A stretch of 64,000 bases of DNA from Streptomyces mayonensis (GCF_018982965.1 NZ_JACBYP010000027.1:17369-81368); one strand, 5' to 3'. Shown: positions 15,643 to 24,059, numbered from the stretch's first letter. The notes: a model not told the origin generated them from the sequence alone. Numbers and translations: made by a program.

Positions 15643-16985
15643 GCAGCGAGCCGACGACCGGGGCGGCCCCGGCACCCCGCCGGGGCGAGCCCCTCCCCCA
15701 CGATCTGCTCGACGACGCCGAGCGGCTCTCCCGCGAGGAGCTCCAGGAGCTTCAGCTCGACCGGCTGCGCGCGACCCTGCGGCACGCCTACGACAACGTG
15801 GAGCTGTACCGCAAGAAGTTCGACGCCGCCGGGGTCGGGCCCGACGACTGCCGCAGCCTGGCGGACCTGGCGAGGTTCCCCTTCACCACCAAGGCCGACC
15901 TGCGGGAGACCTACCCGTTCGGGATGTTCGCCGTCCCGATGGCCGACGTGCGGCGCGTGCACGCCTCCAGCGGCACCACCGGCCGCGCCACCGTGGTCGG
16001 GTACACGGAGAACGACCTCTCCGTGTGGGCGGACGTCGTCGCCCGTTCGATCCGGGCCGCGGGCGGCCGGCCCGGCCACAAGGTGCACATCTCCTACGGC
16101 TACGGCCTGTTCACCGGCGGCCTCGGCGCACACTACGGCGCCGAACGCGCCGGCTGCACGGTGATCCCCGCCTCCGGCGGGATGACGGCGCGCCAGGTGC
16201 AGATCATCCAGGACTTCCGGCCCGAGATCATCATGGTCACGCCCTCCTACCTGCTCACGCTGCTCGACGAGTTCGAACGGCAGGGCATCGACCCGCGCAC
16301 CACTTCGCTGAAGGCCGGCATCTTCGGCGCGGAGCCGTGGACCGAGGAGATGCGGCGCGAGATCGAGGAGCGGATGGGCATCCACGCCGTCGACATCTAC
16401 GGGCTGTCGGAGGTGATCGGCCCGGGCGTTGCGCAGGAGTGCGTGGAGACCAAGGACGGACTGCACGTGTGGGAGGACCACTTCTACCCCGAGGTGGTGG
16501 ACCCGCTCACGGACGCCGTGCTGCCCGAGGGCGAGGAGGGGGAGATCGTCTTCACCTCCCTGACCAAGGAGGCGCTCCCCGTCGTCCGCTACCGCACACG
16601 CGACCTGTCGCGGCTGCTGCCCGGCACCGCCCGGCCCGCCTTCCGGCGGATGAGCAAGGTCACCGGCCGCTGCGACGACATGATCATCCTGCGCGGGGTG
16701 AACGTCTTCCCCACCCAGATCGAGGAGATCGTGCTGCGCACGCCCGGCGTGGCCCCGCACTTCCAGATCCGGCTCACTGCCCGCGGCCGCATGGACCACA
16801 TGACCGTACGCGTCGAGGCCCGCCCCGACGCCGGCCCCGAGCAGCGCGAGGCCGCCGCGCGGGCGATCGGGCAGGGCGTCAAGGACGGGGTGGGCGTGAG
16901 CGTGGAGGTGGAGATCGTGGACCCGGAGACCCTGGAGCGCTCCCTGGGCAAGCTGCACCGGGTCAAGGACCTCCGCGACGCCTGA
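15639..16985 (+). CDS. paaK: Phenylacetate-CoA ligase
   Basis: A 448-aa adenylate-forming enzyme that activates phenylacetate with ATP and CoA, the first step of the pathway. The P-loop-like SSGTTGRATVVGYT is at residues 110-122; IYGLSEVIGPGVAQEC and VRYRTRDLSRLLPG follow, and the C-terminal domain has the DDMIILRGVNVFPTQIEE hinge and a Lys late in the sequence (GKLHRVKDL). The ATG at 15639 overlaps the thioesterase stop codon, and gaagga upstream may serve as a ribosome site. With paaI it forms the rightward arm of the paa cluster. Confidence 0.96.
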   Translation: MSSEPTTGAAPAPRRGEPLPHDLLDDAERLSREELQELQLDRLRATLRHAYDNVELYRKKFDAAGVGPDDCRSLADLARFPFTTKADLRETYPFGMFAVPMADVRRVHASSGTTGRATVVGYTENDLSVWADVVARSIRAAGGRPGHKVHISYGYGLFTGGLGAHYGAERAGCTVIPASGGMTARQVQIIQDFRPEIIMVTPSYLLTLLDEFERQGIDPRTTSLKAGIFGAEPWTEEMRREIEERMGIHAVDIYGLSEVIGPGVAQECVETKDGLHVWEDHFYPEVVDPLTDAVLPEGEEGEIVFTSLTKEALPVVRYRTRDLSRLLPGTARPAFRRMSKVTGRCDDMIILRGVNVFPTQIEEIVLRTPGVAPHFQIRLTARGRMDHMTVRVEARPDAGPEQREAAARAIGQGVKDGVGVSVEVEIVDPETLERSLGKLHRVKDLRDA

Positions 16986-17137
16986 CACGAGGCGTGACGC
17001 GTGACGCGACGCGTGGCCCGACGCGCGAAACGTGAGGACGGACACGTCTGTTCGGTGGTCGGCCCGGTGTGCGAGTCGGTGCGGATGGGCAGGAAGTCCA
17101 TGATCGGGGGAGGGTGAGCATTCTGGGGGGACATCCC

Positions 17138-18436
17138 GTGCGCGTGTGTGTGATCGGTGCAGGTCTGTCGGGACTGGCGGTGGCGCACGCCCTCAAACAG
17201 CGCGGCATCCCCTTCGTCTGCCTGGAGAAGGCGCCGGACGTGGGCGGCATCTGGCGGCAGCCGGGGGCCGGCGAGCGGGGGCCGGGCTATCGGTCGCTGC
17301 ACCTCAACACCGCCAAGCAGCTGACCGGGTACGCCGACTTCCCGATGCCGTCCTCGTATCCGCTCTACCCCCGGCACAGCCAGTTCGCCGCCTATCTGCG
17401 CTCCTTCGCCGAGTGGGCCGGTCTGCTCGGCCACGTCGAACTGCGCACCGAGGCCGTCTCCGTGCGCCGGGACGCGGACCGCGGGTGGACGGTCGTCAGC
17501 CGGGACGCGGACGGCACGGAGGAGGAACGCCGGTTCGAGCAGGTGGTCGTCGCCTCCGGTCATCACACCGACCCGGCCCTGCCCGATCCCCTGCCGACCG
17601 GCGCCGACTCCTTCACCGGAACGATTCTGCACTCGCTCGACTACCACGACGGCAGGGACTTCGACGGCCGGCGCGTCGTCGTGGTGGGCCTCGGCGCGTC
17701 GGCGGTGGACATCGCCGCGGACCTCTCCCGGCACGCCGAGCAGACGGTGCTGTCGGTGCGGCGCGGGCTGCACATCGTGCCCAAGCAGCTCTTCGGGATG
17801 TCGGTCGACGAGATCGCCGAGGCGCCCTGGTGGACCGAGATGTCCTTCGCCGAGCAGCGCCGGTGGGTGGAGCAGGCCCTGCTCGTCGCCCGCGGCAGAC
17901 TCGGGGACTACGGCCTGCCCGAGCCGGACCACCCGGTGTTCTCGTCCGCGACGACCCTCTCGGACGAGATCCTCAGCCGGATCCGGCACGGTGCCGTGAC
18001 CCCGAAGCCCGCGATCGGCTCCTTCGACGGCGACCGGGTCGTCTTCACCGACGGCACCTCCGTGGCCGCGGACGCCGTCGTCTACTGCACCGGCTTCCGC
18101 ATGACGTTCCCCTTCCTGCCGCCGGGCTGCCCGCTGGCGGCGGACGGCTCGGTCGAGCTGTACCGGCGGGTCGTCCCGGCCGGCCTGCCGGGCCTGTACT
18201 TCGTCGGACTGGTCCGCCCCGTGGGCTCCATCACCCGGCTGGTGGAGGCCCAGGCCCAGTGGGTGGCCCGGCTGGTCGACGGCGACGCGGACCTGCCGTC
18301 GGCCGGGGAGATGCGCGAGGAGATCGGCAGGTACCTCACCGGCATCGCCCAGCGCTACGGCCGCACGCCCGGCGCCTCGATCCAGGTCGACGTGGGCCCG
18401 TACCTGGCTCAGTTCCGGGAGTCGCTGCCCGTGTAG
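17138..18436 (+). CDS. Flavin-containing monooxygenase (SCO7468-like)
   Basis: A 432-aa FAD/NADPH enzyme. The first Rossmann motif ([14 protein letters not shown]) is at the N-terminus, a second ([14 protein letters not shown]) near residue 180, and the FMO fingerprint [14 protein letters not shown] lies between them. The GTG at 17138 has an excellent ribosome site (gggggg, 7 nt away) and puts the flavin motif at the start; GTG 17114 is less well placed. It converges on a DMATS-type prenyltransferase. In S. coelicolor the homologous pair makes 5-dimethylallylindole-3-acetonitrile, with the FMO converting prenyl-tryptophan to the nitrile. The same role is likely here. Confidence 0.88.
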   Translation: MRVCVIGAGLSGLAVAHALKQRGIPFVCLEKAPDVGGIWRQPGAGERGPGYRSLHLNTAKQLTGYADFPMPSSYPLYPRHSQFAAYLRSFAEWAGLLGHVELRTEAVSVRRDADRGWTVVSRDADGTEEERRFEQVVVASGHHTDPALPDPLPTGADSFTGTILHSLDYHDGRDFDGRRVVVVGLGASAVDIAADLSRHAEQTVLSVRRGLHIVPKQLFGMSVDEIAEAPWWTEMSFAEQRRWVEQALLVARGRLGDYGLPEPDHPVFSSATTLSDEILSRIRHGAVTPKPAIGSFDGDRVVFTDGTSVAADAVVYCTGFRMTFPFLPPGCPLAADGSVELYRRVVPAGLPGLYFVGLVRPVGSITRLVEAQAQWVARLVDGDADLPSAGEMREEIGRYLTGIAQRYGRTPGASIQVDVGPYLAQFRESLPV

Positions 18437-18455
18437 GCCCCGGACGCACACCCCG

Positions 18456-18494
18456 CGGCAGGGCTTCCGGCGGCGTCCGCCGGGAGCCCTGCCG
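18456..18494. terminator. Strong bidirectional terminator
   Basis: Near-perfect inverted repeat with ~18-bp arms (cggcagggcttccggcgg and complement, one mismatch) and a 3-nt loop, centred between the converging monooxygenase and prenyltransferase stops. Confidence 0.75.
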
Positions 18495-18510
18495 TGTCCG
18501 AACGGTCCGC

Positions 18511-19638
18511 TCAGCCCACCGGCACGATCGTGGGAGCGCTCCCCGGCACTGCGGGCCTGACCGCGTACGCCTCCGCGGAGAGGTACGCGGTCACCCGTGG
18601 CGGACGGTCCCGCTGGTGGGCCAGCGCCAGGTAGGCGAGGAGTCCCACGCCGTCCTCGGGGCGCCGCCGCGTGACGGCGGCCAGCGCGCGGACGAGCACC
18701 GAGGGGTCCGTGCCGTGGTGCCGCAGCACGCTCGCCGCCCGGGCCAGGGCCTCACCGTCGTGCCGGGCGTAGTCCCGTACGGGGATGTGCAGGGTGAAGC
18801 CGCTCGGCCGGGCGGCGGCGGGGTCGGTGAAGGAGTGGCAGGACAGACCGGGCCGTCTGTCCAGACCGGTCGTGTCGGGGCCGGACGCGACCGCGGCGCG
18901 GAAGAACCCCTCGATCGCGGCGGGCCCCGGCCCTTGGTCCATCCGGGAGAGCCGGCCCGCCCGGCCGGCGGTGAGGTGGTCGTGCCGCACGTAGACCTTC
19001 ACCCGGGGCTGCGCCCACTCCCCCAGGTCGAGGGCGAGGAACGGAAATCCGGCTCCCTGGGGCAGGACGGCGAAGGCCCCCCGGTGGCCGAGCCGGTGCA
19101 GGGCCTCGCGCACCGTTGCGGCGGAACGTTCCGCCCCGTTCGCCGCCGGGTTCAGATAGACCTTGACGCCGGGTACGCCGCCGGGCCTGAGCTCCAGTGC
19201 GCACCACAGGGCCAGCGGCCCGTGCGGGTCCGGCGGCAGGAACAGGTCCTCGATCTCGTCGAGTGCGTCGGTGGCGAAGTCCCAGCGCCGCGCCATCTGC
19301 CGGACCGACTCGAGTCCGGCGCGTCCGTTGCGGGCCAGGCTGCCTGCGCCGCAGCCGGGTTCCAGGAGCACCCGCAGGGCGGGGGGCGCGTCGGACCGGA
19401 AGGAGAGGGAGTACTCGACGGGGGTGTGGTCGTCGGAGAGGAAGGTCCGGGTCGGCGGCGGCAGGCTCAGCGGCCGTTCGGCCACCGGCCCCAGCGAGTC
19501 GGTCAGCACCCGCACGTAGGCCGCGGTGTCCGTCCCGGACAGTCCGGCCACCGCCGCGAGTCTTCGCAACTGCCCGGCCGTGAGGTCCCCGAGCGTCGGT
19601 GTGCCCCGCGGGGCCGCGCCCGTCGGTGCGGCCGTCAC
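18511..19638 (-). CDS. DMATS-type indole prenyltransferase (SCO7467-like)
   Basis: A 375-aa ABBA-fold aromatic prenyltransferase that transfers a dimethylallyl group to the indole ring, most likely of tryptophan. Family marks include a Lys-containing substrate strand (GVKVYLNPAANG), a second one (RVKVYVRHDHLTAGRAGRL), YSLSFRSDAPPALRVLLEP near the N-terminus and PRVTAYLSAEAYAVRP near the C-terminus; these basic and Tyr residues bind the diphosphate. The GTG at 19638 follows ggggagggg and overlaps the stop of a 35-codon leader ORF. By homology with S. coelicolor SCO7467 it acts before the neighbouring flavin monooxygenase. Confidence 0.88.
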   Translation of the reverse strand: MTAAPTGAAPRGTPTLGDLTAGQLRRLAAVAGLSGTDTAAYVRVLTDSLGPVAERPLSLPPPTRTFLSDDHTPVEYSLSFRSDAPPALRVLLEPGCGAGSLARNGRAGLESVRQMARRWDFATDALDEIEDLFLPPDPHGPLALWCALELRPGGVPGVKVYLNPAANGAERSAATVREALHRLGHRGAFAVLPQGAGFPFLALDLGEWAQPRVKVYVRHDHLTAGRAGRLSRMDQGPGPAAIEGFFRAAVASGPDTTGLDRRPGLSCHSFTDPAAARPSGFTLHIPVRDYARHDGEALARAASVLRHHGTDPSVLVRALAAVTRRRPEDGVGLLAYLALAHQRDRPPRVTAYLSAEAYAVRPAVPGSAPTIVPVG

Positions 19639-19742
19639 CGTCCCCTCCCCGGTCGCACCCGCACAAAGCGATACCCGCCTGACGAGGCGGGTATCGGGGG
19701 TCTGAGCGGCGGGAAAGCGGCGTTCGTGGGTATGTGGTCCAC
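19635..19742 (-). CDS. 35-aa leader ORF coupled to the prenyltransferase
   Basis: A short reading frame starting at GTG 19742 behind a near-perfect anti-Shine-Dalgarno match (AAAAGGAGGT, spacing short at 4 nt). Its stop (TGA 19637-19635) overlaps the prenyltransferase GTG as GTGA, the usual sign of translational coupling. The peptide (VDHIPTNAAFPPLRPPIP, then a short basic tail) is Pro-rich and resembles nothing I know. An 11-bp hairpin is encoded inside it. It may be a regulatory leader peptide rather than a functional protein. Confidence 0.5.
   Translation of the reverse strand: MDHIPTNAAFPPLRPPIPASSGGYRFVRVRPGRGR
19670..19695 (-). promoter_or_regulatory. Hairpin inside the leader ORF (possible attenuator)
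   Basis: Perfect 11-bp stem (gatacccgcct/aggcgggtatc) with a 4-nt loop, located 31 nt upstream of the prenyltransferase start and inside codons 16-25 of the leader ORF. It could act as a terminator-like or ribosome-sensitive element. No run of rare or Trp codons is present in the leader frame. Confidence 0.45.
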
Positions 19743-19759
19743 GACACCTCCTTTTACTC

Positions 19760-19788
19760 GTAAGCAACTTGAATGCCGCGTTGCTCAC
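19760..19788. promoter_or_regulatory. Inverted repeat upstream of the leader ORF
   Basis: gtaagcaac ... gttgctcac: 9-bp arms with one mismatch and an 11-bp spacer, just in front of the leader ribosome site. It could be an operator or part of a 5' mRNA structure. The 103 bp between the leader ORF and the cvnE stop probably hold the prenyltransferase promoter. Confidence 0.4.
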
Positions 19789-19845
19789 TACCCCCGCCGT
19801 TCGAACTTCATGCGAATGGTGCGGGTTGGGGAGGTGTTGCGCAGA

Positions 19846-21192
19846 TCACCGCGTGAGCCAGGTGAGGAACTGGCTCCACATGCCGCCGCGTTCGGCCGGG
19901 CGGGCCGGGGCGGCCGCCTTCTCCTGCTCGGCCGCCGGGGCCGGCCGGGCGTCGGCGGGCCGGGTGGCGCGGGCGGGGGTGAACCGGACCGGGAGCGTGG
20001 CCAGCGCCCGGTTGAAGGGGCCCGGGCGCCAGGCCAGGCTGTCCTCGGGAACGGCGAGTGCGACGTCGGGCAGTTCGTTGAGCAGGTGCTCGACGGCCGT
20101 GACGGTGATGTGCCGGGCCGGTTCCTTGGAGGGGCAGGCGTGCGGCCCCGCGCTCCAGGCCAGGTGGGCGCGGTTGCTGCCGGCCTGGCGCGAGGCCTTG
20201 AGGGCCGGTCCGGTGTTGGCCGCGGCGAAGCTCACCAGGACCAGGTCGCCCGCCTGGAGCTGGTGTCCGGCGAGTTCGGTGTCGGCGGCCGGGTAGTGCG
20301 GCGCGTAGTTCGACATCGGCGGGTTCTCCCACAGCGTGTCGTCGAGTGCCTCGTCGATCAGGCCGCCCTCGCGGGCGTACCGCTCGTGGGTGAGGAGCCG
20401 GTGCAGGGTGTTGCCGATGAGGTTGCGCAGGGGTTCGGCTCCCGCACCGAGCAGCAGCGCGAGCTGGTGGACCATCTCCTCGTCGTCGAGCGCCGCCTCG
20501 TGGCGCATCAGCCAGGAGGTGACGTCGTCACCGGGCTTGGCGCGCTTGAGGGCGACGAGTTCCCCGGCCGCCTGGAACAGCACCTCGGTGGCCTTCTCGG
20601 CGTTGACCCCGTCGAACATGCCGGAGATGCCGAACAGCACCCGGTCGCCGATGTCGGCGGGGCAGCCGAAGAGTTCGTTGAACACGAACAGCGGCAGCTG
20701 CTTGGCGTAGTCACCGAGCAGGTCGGCGGAGCCGCGTGCGGCGAACTGCGAGATGAGGTAGCGGGAGATCTGCTCGGTGCTCCGGCTCAGCCGCCGGGTG
20801 TCGACCCGCGCCATGCTGTCGGTGACCGCCTGGCGCAGTCGGAGGTGGTCGGCGCCGTCGGTGAACATGCAGTTGTGCCGGTAGGCGAGCAGGGGTGCGA
20901 CGGGGCTGTCCGGGCTCACCTTGCCCTCGTTGAAGGCCCGCCAGCGGCGGGCGTCCTTGCGGAAGGTGCCGGAGTCCTGCAGCAGTTGGAGCGCCGCCGC
21001 GTAGTCCGTGACCAGCGTGGCCTCGACGCCGGGGGCCAGTTCGACGGGGGCCGCGGCCCCGTAGTGGCGCAGGTACTCGTAGTACGCCTGCGGATCGGCG
21101 GCGAACTCCGGCCCGTGCAGCGGCACCCGGGCACCGGATCCGTGGGCCGGGCAGCCGGGCGGCGGCACCGGCGCGGTGTCGTGGGCGTTCAT
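19846..21192 (-). CDS. cvnE: Conservon cytochrome P450 CvnE (CYP157-like)
   Basis: A 448-aa P450-fold protein ending the conservon. The heme-ligand region reads WSAGPHACPS, with Cys353 as the thiolate ligand but without the usual FGxGxHxCxG pattern. The K-helix, normally ExxR, reads DDTLW (residues 284-288). The I-helix reads GAGAEPLRN with no catalytic Thr. CYP157 enzymes of Streptomyces conservons are known to lack ExxR, so this looks like that family rather than a decayed gene. ATG 21192 lies 15 bp after the GTPase stop. Its role with the GTPase is unknown; electron transfer or ligand sensing has been suggested. Confidence 0.9.
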   Translation of the reverse strand: MNAHDTAPVPPPGCPAHGSGARVPLHGPEFAADPQAYYEYLRHYGAAAPVELAPGVEATLVTDYAAALQLLQDSGTFRKDARRWRAFNEGKVSPDSPVAPLLAYRHNCMFTDGADHLRLRQAVTDSMARVDTRRLSRSTEQISRYLISQFAARGSADLLGDYAKQLPLFVFNELFGCPADIGDRVLFGISGMFDGVNAEKATEVLFQAAGELVALKRAKPGDDVTSWLMRHEAALDDEEMVHQLALLLGAGAEPLRNLIGNTLHRLLTHERYAREGGLIDEALDDTLWENPPMSNYAPHYPAADTELAGHQLQAGDLVLVSFAAANTGPALKASRQAGSNRAHLAWSAGPHACPSKEPARHITVTAVEHLLNELPDVALAVPEDSLAWRPGPFNRALATLPVRFTPARATRPADARPAPAAEQEKAAAPARPAERGGMWSQFLTWLTR

Positions 21193-21207
21193 GTCTGCTC
21201 CCAGCTC

Positions 21208-21798
21208 CTAGGCTCTGTCCAGCAGATGGCGGACGAGGGTGGTCAGTGCGGCGGCCGAGGACTGCTCGTCGCGGGCGTCGCAGGTGACGACGGGGGTGTC
21301 GTCGAGCAGGTCGAGCGCCTCGCGCAGCGCCCGTTCGTCCCGCAGCGGCGCGCCGTCGAAGTGGTTGACGGCGATGGCGTAGTCGAGTCCGTAGTGCTCG
21401 ATGAGGTCGATCACCGGGAAGGAGTCCGCCAGCCGCTCGGGGTCGACCAGGACGAGGGCGCCGAGCGCGCCGCGGGCCATGTCCTCCCACATCTGGACGA
21501 ACCGCTGCTGGCCGGGGGTGCCGAACAGGTACAGCACGATGCGGTCGCTGATGGTGAGGCGGCCGAAGTCCATGGCGACCGTGGTGGTGGTCTTGCCCTG
21601 GACCCCCTTGAGGTCGTCGACCGGCTCGGCGGCCTGCGTCATCGTCTCCTCGGTGCACAGCGGCTCGATCTCGGAGATGGAGCCGATGAGGGTGGTCTTG
21701 CCCACCGCGAAGTGCCCGACGACGAGGATCTTGACCGCGGTCTGGGTCGCTCCCTCGCGTACGTAGTCGCGCTCATCCAAACTTGGCGCGGAGCCCAT
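21208..21798 (-). CDS. cvnD: Conservon small GTPase CvnD
   Basis: A 196-aa Ras-like/MglA-type GTPase. The P-loop GHFAVGKT is at residues 28-35, TTVAMDFGRL covers the switch I/II region with Asp, LFGTPGQQRF is the DxxG-like switch II, and VNHFDGA stands for the NKxD base-recognition motif. In conservons it associates with the sensor kinase (CvnA), roadblock (CvnB) and DUF742 (CvnC) proteins at the membrane. It overlaps cvnC by 26 bp, the overlap typical of these operons. Confidence 0.95.
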   Translation of the reverse strand: MGSAPSLDERDYVREGATQTAVKILVVGHFAVGKTTLIGSISEIEPLCTEETMTQAAEPVDDLKGVQGKTTTTVAMDFGRLTISDRIVLYLFGTPGQQRFVQMWEDMARGALGALVLVDPERLADSFPVIDLIEHYGLDYAIAVNHFDGAPLRDERALREALDLLDDTPVVTCDARDEQSSAAALTTLVRHLLDRA

Positions 21799-22150
21799 TG
21801 AGCACCTCCTCCAGGATCTCCTTGTCCGCGAGGCGGGCGCGGGCCACCGGCGGACGGGTCGTCAGGTGCCCGCCCTCCATCAGTGACGCCAGCAGGATCC
21901 GCACCACGCCCAGCGGGAAGCGGGTGTGCCCGGCGATCTCCGCGACCGACAGGTAGCCGGCGGAGCAGAGGTCGAGCAGGCTCTGCTCCTCGGGGGAGAG
22001 CCGGGCGGGCCGCCGCGTCTCCTCGGCGGACGCGGTGACCAGGGTGATGAGCGAGAGGTCGTCCTCGTCGGGCAGTCCGCGGCCCTTGGTGATGACGTAC
22101 GGCCGTACTAATTCGGGCGACTCGGGTGCCCAGCCGTCGTGGCCGGTCAT
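21773..22150 (-). CDS. cvnC: Conservon DUF742 protein CvnC
   Basis: A 125-aa DUF742 protein with VRPYVITKGRGLP near the N-terminus and a winged-helix-like part (SVAEIAGHTRFPLGVVRILL, MEGGHLTTRPP). It sits between the roadblock and GTPase genes, overlapping cvnB by 4 bp (ATGA) and cvnD by 26 bp. In the S. coelicolor Cvn9 system the corresponding protein takes part in a membrane-associated complex; DNA binding by the winged helix has not been shown. Confidence 0.94.
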   Translation of the reverse strand: MTGHDGWAPESPELVRPYVITKGRGLPDEDDLSLITLVTASAEETRRPARLSPEEQSLLDLCSAGYLSVAEIAGHTRFPLGVVRILLASLMEGGHLTTRPPVARARLADKEILEEVLNGLRAKFG

Positions 22151-22548
22151 GATCGGGCGCCGAGGTTCTCGCGCGGCGGTGTCGTCAGCCGCTTGCCCAG
22201 CTGGGCGACGAGTTGCTGCATGCGGAAGGTGATGTCGGCCATGTCGACCTCCGGGGAGGCGGAGACGCCGAGGTAGGCGCCCTCTCCCGCGGAGATCAGG
22301 AACACCCAGCCGCCGTCGAACTCGACCAGGGTCTGCCGCCAGTTCTGGCCGGGGTCCTCACAGAAGAAGGAGAGGGTTCGGCTGAGTGACTGCACACCGC
22401 TCATCGCGGCGGCGACCCGGTCGGCGTCGTCCTTGTCGAAGTCCTGCGTCCGGGCCATCAGCAGGCCGTCGGCGGATATCAGGACCGCGTGCAGGGCCCC
22501 GGGAATCTCCAGGGCGCTGTCGAGCATCCATGACAGATCGTCGTTCAC
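22147..22548 (-). CDS. cvnB: Conservon roadblock/LC7 protein CvnB
   Basis: A 133-aa roadblock/LC7 domain protein (SWMLDSALEIPGALHAVLISADGLLMAR and FDGGWVFLISAGEGAYLGVSAS, quoted in part), the bacterial counterpart of the MglB-type GTPase regulator. It overlaps the sensor kinase gene by 4 bp at ATGA and the DUF742 gene by 4 bp. It would control or scaffold the CvnD GTPase. Confidence 0.95.
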   Translation of the reverse strand: MNDDLSWMLDSALEIPGALHAVLISADGLLMARTQDFDKDDADRVAAAMSGVQSLSRTLSFFCEDPGQNWRQTLVEFDGGWVFLISAGEGAYLGVSASPEVDMADITFRMQQLVAQLGKRLTTPPRENLGARS

Positions 22549-23726
22549 GAGACCTCATGTCCTTCGCTGCTTGCACCGGATGTGCTGCTCGTCCGGTCGG
22601 CGTTCTCGGCGTTCTCCGGCTCGGCGCCCCGGCCGGACCGCGTTCCGCGCTGGAAGGCGCCCATGACCTGGGCCTGCTCGGAGTCGGAGCGGCCCGCCGG
22701 GCGCGGGGTGGAGGAGCTGCCGGGCACGATGGCCATCGGTCGCTTGCGGCGCCGCCGGGGCAGACCGTCGTCGGTGCGGGACGCGGCGGGCGCGGCCTCC
22801 GGTCCGCCGTCCGGTACCGGCCGGGCGGCGGGGCGGGCGGCCGGCGCGGGGGTCTTCTTCTCCGGCATGGCGGTGAGCATCTCGTGCGGCAGCAGGACCA
22901 CCGCCCGTACACCTCCGTAGGGAGAGGAGGAGTCCACCGACACCTCGAAGCCGAAGCGTTCGCACAGCAGGCCGATGACGGCGAAGCCGAACTGCGGCGG
23001 GTTGCCGAGGCCCGCCACGCCCGAGGCGCGCTCGGTGGCGAGCAGCTTGTCGGCCCGGGCCCGCTCCTCGTCGCTCATGCCGACACCCGCGTCGTCCACG
23101 ACCACGCAGATGCCCTTGGGCACGGTGCGGATGTTGATCTCGACGACGGTGTCCGGGCTGGAGTAGCTGGTGGCGTTGTCCAGCAGTTCGGCGAGGGCCA
23201 GCGCGACGGGTTCGACGGCGCGGCTGGTGATGCCGAAGTCGACCTGGGAGAGGATGTCCACCCGGCGGAAGTGCCGGATGCGTCCCTGCGCGCTGCGGAC
23301 CACGTCGTACACCGAGGCGGTGTCGCGCCGGCCGCCCAGCCAGCCGTCGCACAGGACGGCGATGGACTGCGCACGGCGGCCGAACTGCGAGTTGGTGTGG
23401 TCGATCTCCAGCAGGTCCTGCAGCAGGGCCGAGTCCCCGTACTTGCTCTGCAGCCGGGAGAGCACCAGCTGCTGTTCGGCGGCGAGACCCTGGAGGGTCC
23501 GCATGGCCGACTTCAGGACGGTCTTGGTCTCGTCCTCGGCGCGCTCCTGCGCGGCCTGTACGGATTTCCCGTAATCGTTCTCCAGCTCGGTGTAGTGGTC
23601 CCGGAGCCCCTGTACCTGCTGCCGCAACGCCCGGGCCGCCCTGCGCTGGCGACCGACGAGCACGGCGGCGGCGACGAGGGCGACGAGCAGGACCCAGAGC
23701 AGTGGGTTTCCCGTGTATTCCGTCAT
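22545..23726 (-). CDS. cvnA: Conservon sensor histidine kinase-like protein CvnA
   Basis: A 393-aa membrane protein. One N-terminal helix (PLLWVLLVALVAAAVLVG) is followed by a coiled-coil stretch (RALRQQVQGLRDHYTELEND), a dimerisation-like region and a GHKL ATPase domain (ALAELLDNATSYSS, VVVDDAGVGMSDEE, FGFAVIGLLCERFGFEVSV). No classic HisKA His box is evident, as usual for conservon kinases. The C-terminal ~90 residues are Pro/Arg-rich and disordered. ATG 23726 follows gaagagag. It is the first gene of cvnABCDE. Confidence 0.92.
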   Translation of the reverse strand: MTEYTGNPLLWVLLVALVAAAVLVGRQRRAARALRQQVQGLRDHYTELENDYGKSVQAAQERAEDETKTVLKSAMRTLQGLAAEQQLVLSRLQSKYGDSALLQDLLEIDHTNSQFGRRAQSIAVLCDGWLGGRRDTASVYDVVRSAQGRIRHFRRVDILSQVDFGITSRAVEPVALALAELLDNATSYSSPDTVVEINIRTVPKGICVVVDDAGVGMSDEERARADKLLATERASGVAGLGNPPQFGFAVIGLLCERFGFEVSVDSSSPYGGVRAVVLLPHEMLTAMPEKKTPAPAARPAARPVPDGGPEAAPAASRTDDGLPRRRRKRPMAIVPGSSSTPRPAGRSDSEQAQVMGAFQRGTRSGRGAEPENAENADRTSSTSGASSEGHEVS

Positions 23727-23871
23727 AAGACTCTCTTCAGGCGACTGACGGCCGGTTTGCTGCGTTCCCGTCCACGCGGGCGGTCCGGCGGACCGCCCGC
23801 ACCGGGGCGACGGCCCGGGCTGTCCCTGAAGTCGGGGATGCCGTCTTTCACCCATCCGCCCGCTCGCAAAC

Positions 23872-23890
23872 GCGGTGATCGTATCACCGC
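23872..23890. promoter_or_regulatory. Perfect inverted repeat between cvnA and the TauE gene
   Basis: gcggtgat-cgt-atcaccgc: perfect 8-bp arms with a 3-bp spacer in the 333-bp divergent gap 23727-24059. It has the size and symmetry of a dimeric-repressor operator. The gap also holds a 4-copy cgggca hexanucleotide run just before the permease gene (about 24013-24035). No other gene is seen in it. Confidence 0.5.
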
Positions 23891-24059
23891 ATGATCAGGT
23901 GAATTTACGTCAAGAAGCGCCCATCACGGACCGGTTGAGACCGGCGACCGGACCGTCCGGCGCGATGGGTACAGTCGGCCCCGTGAAAGATGCACCAGAC
24001 ACCTTCCGGCCGGGTACGGGCACGGGCACGGGCACGGGCTCGGCGCGCGGCGGCGCGGG

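Noticed and set aside
17146..21801. A very long open reading frame (about 1550 codons) on the plus strand across the monooxygenase, prenyltransferase and conservon genes.
   Set aside because: It is a shadow of the high-GC third positions of real genes. The translation is Arg/Gly/Pro/Ala-rich with no domains and runs antisense to conserved families.
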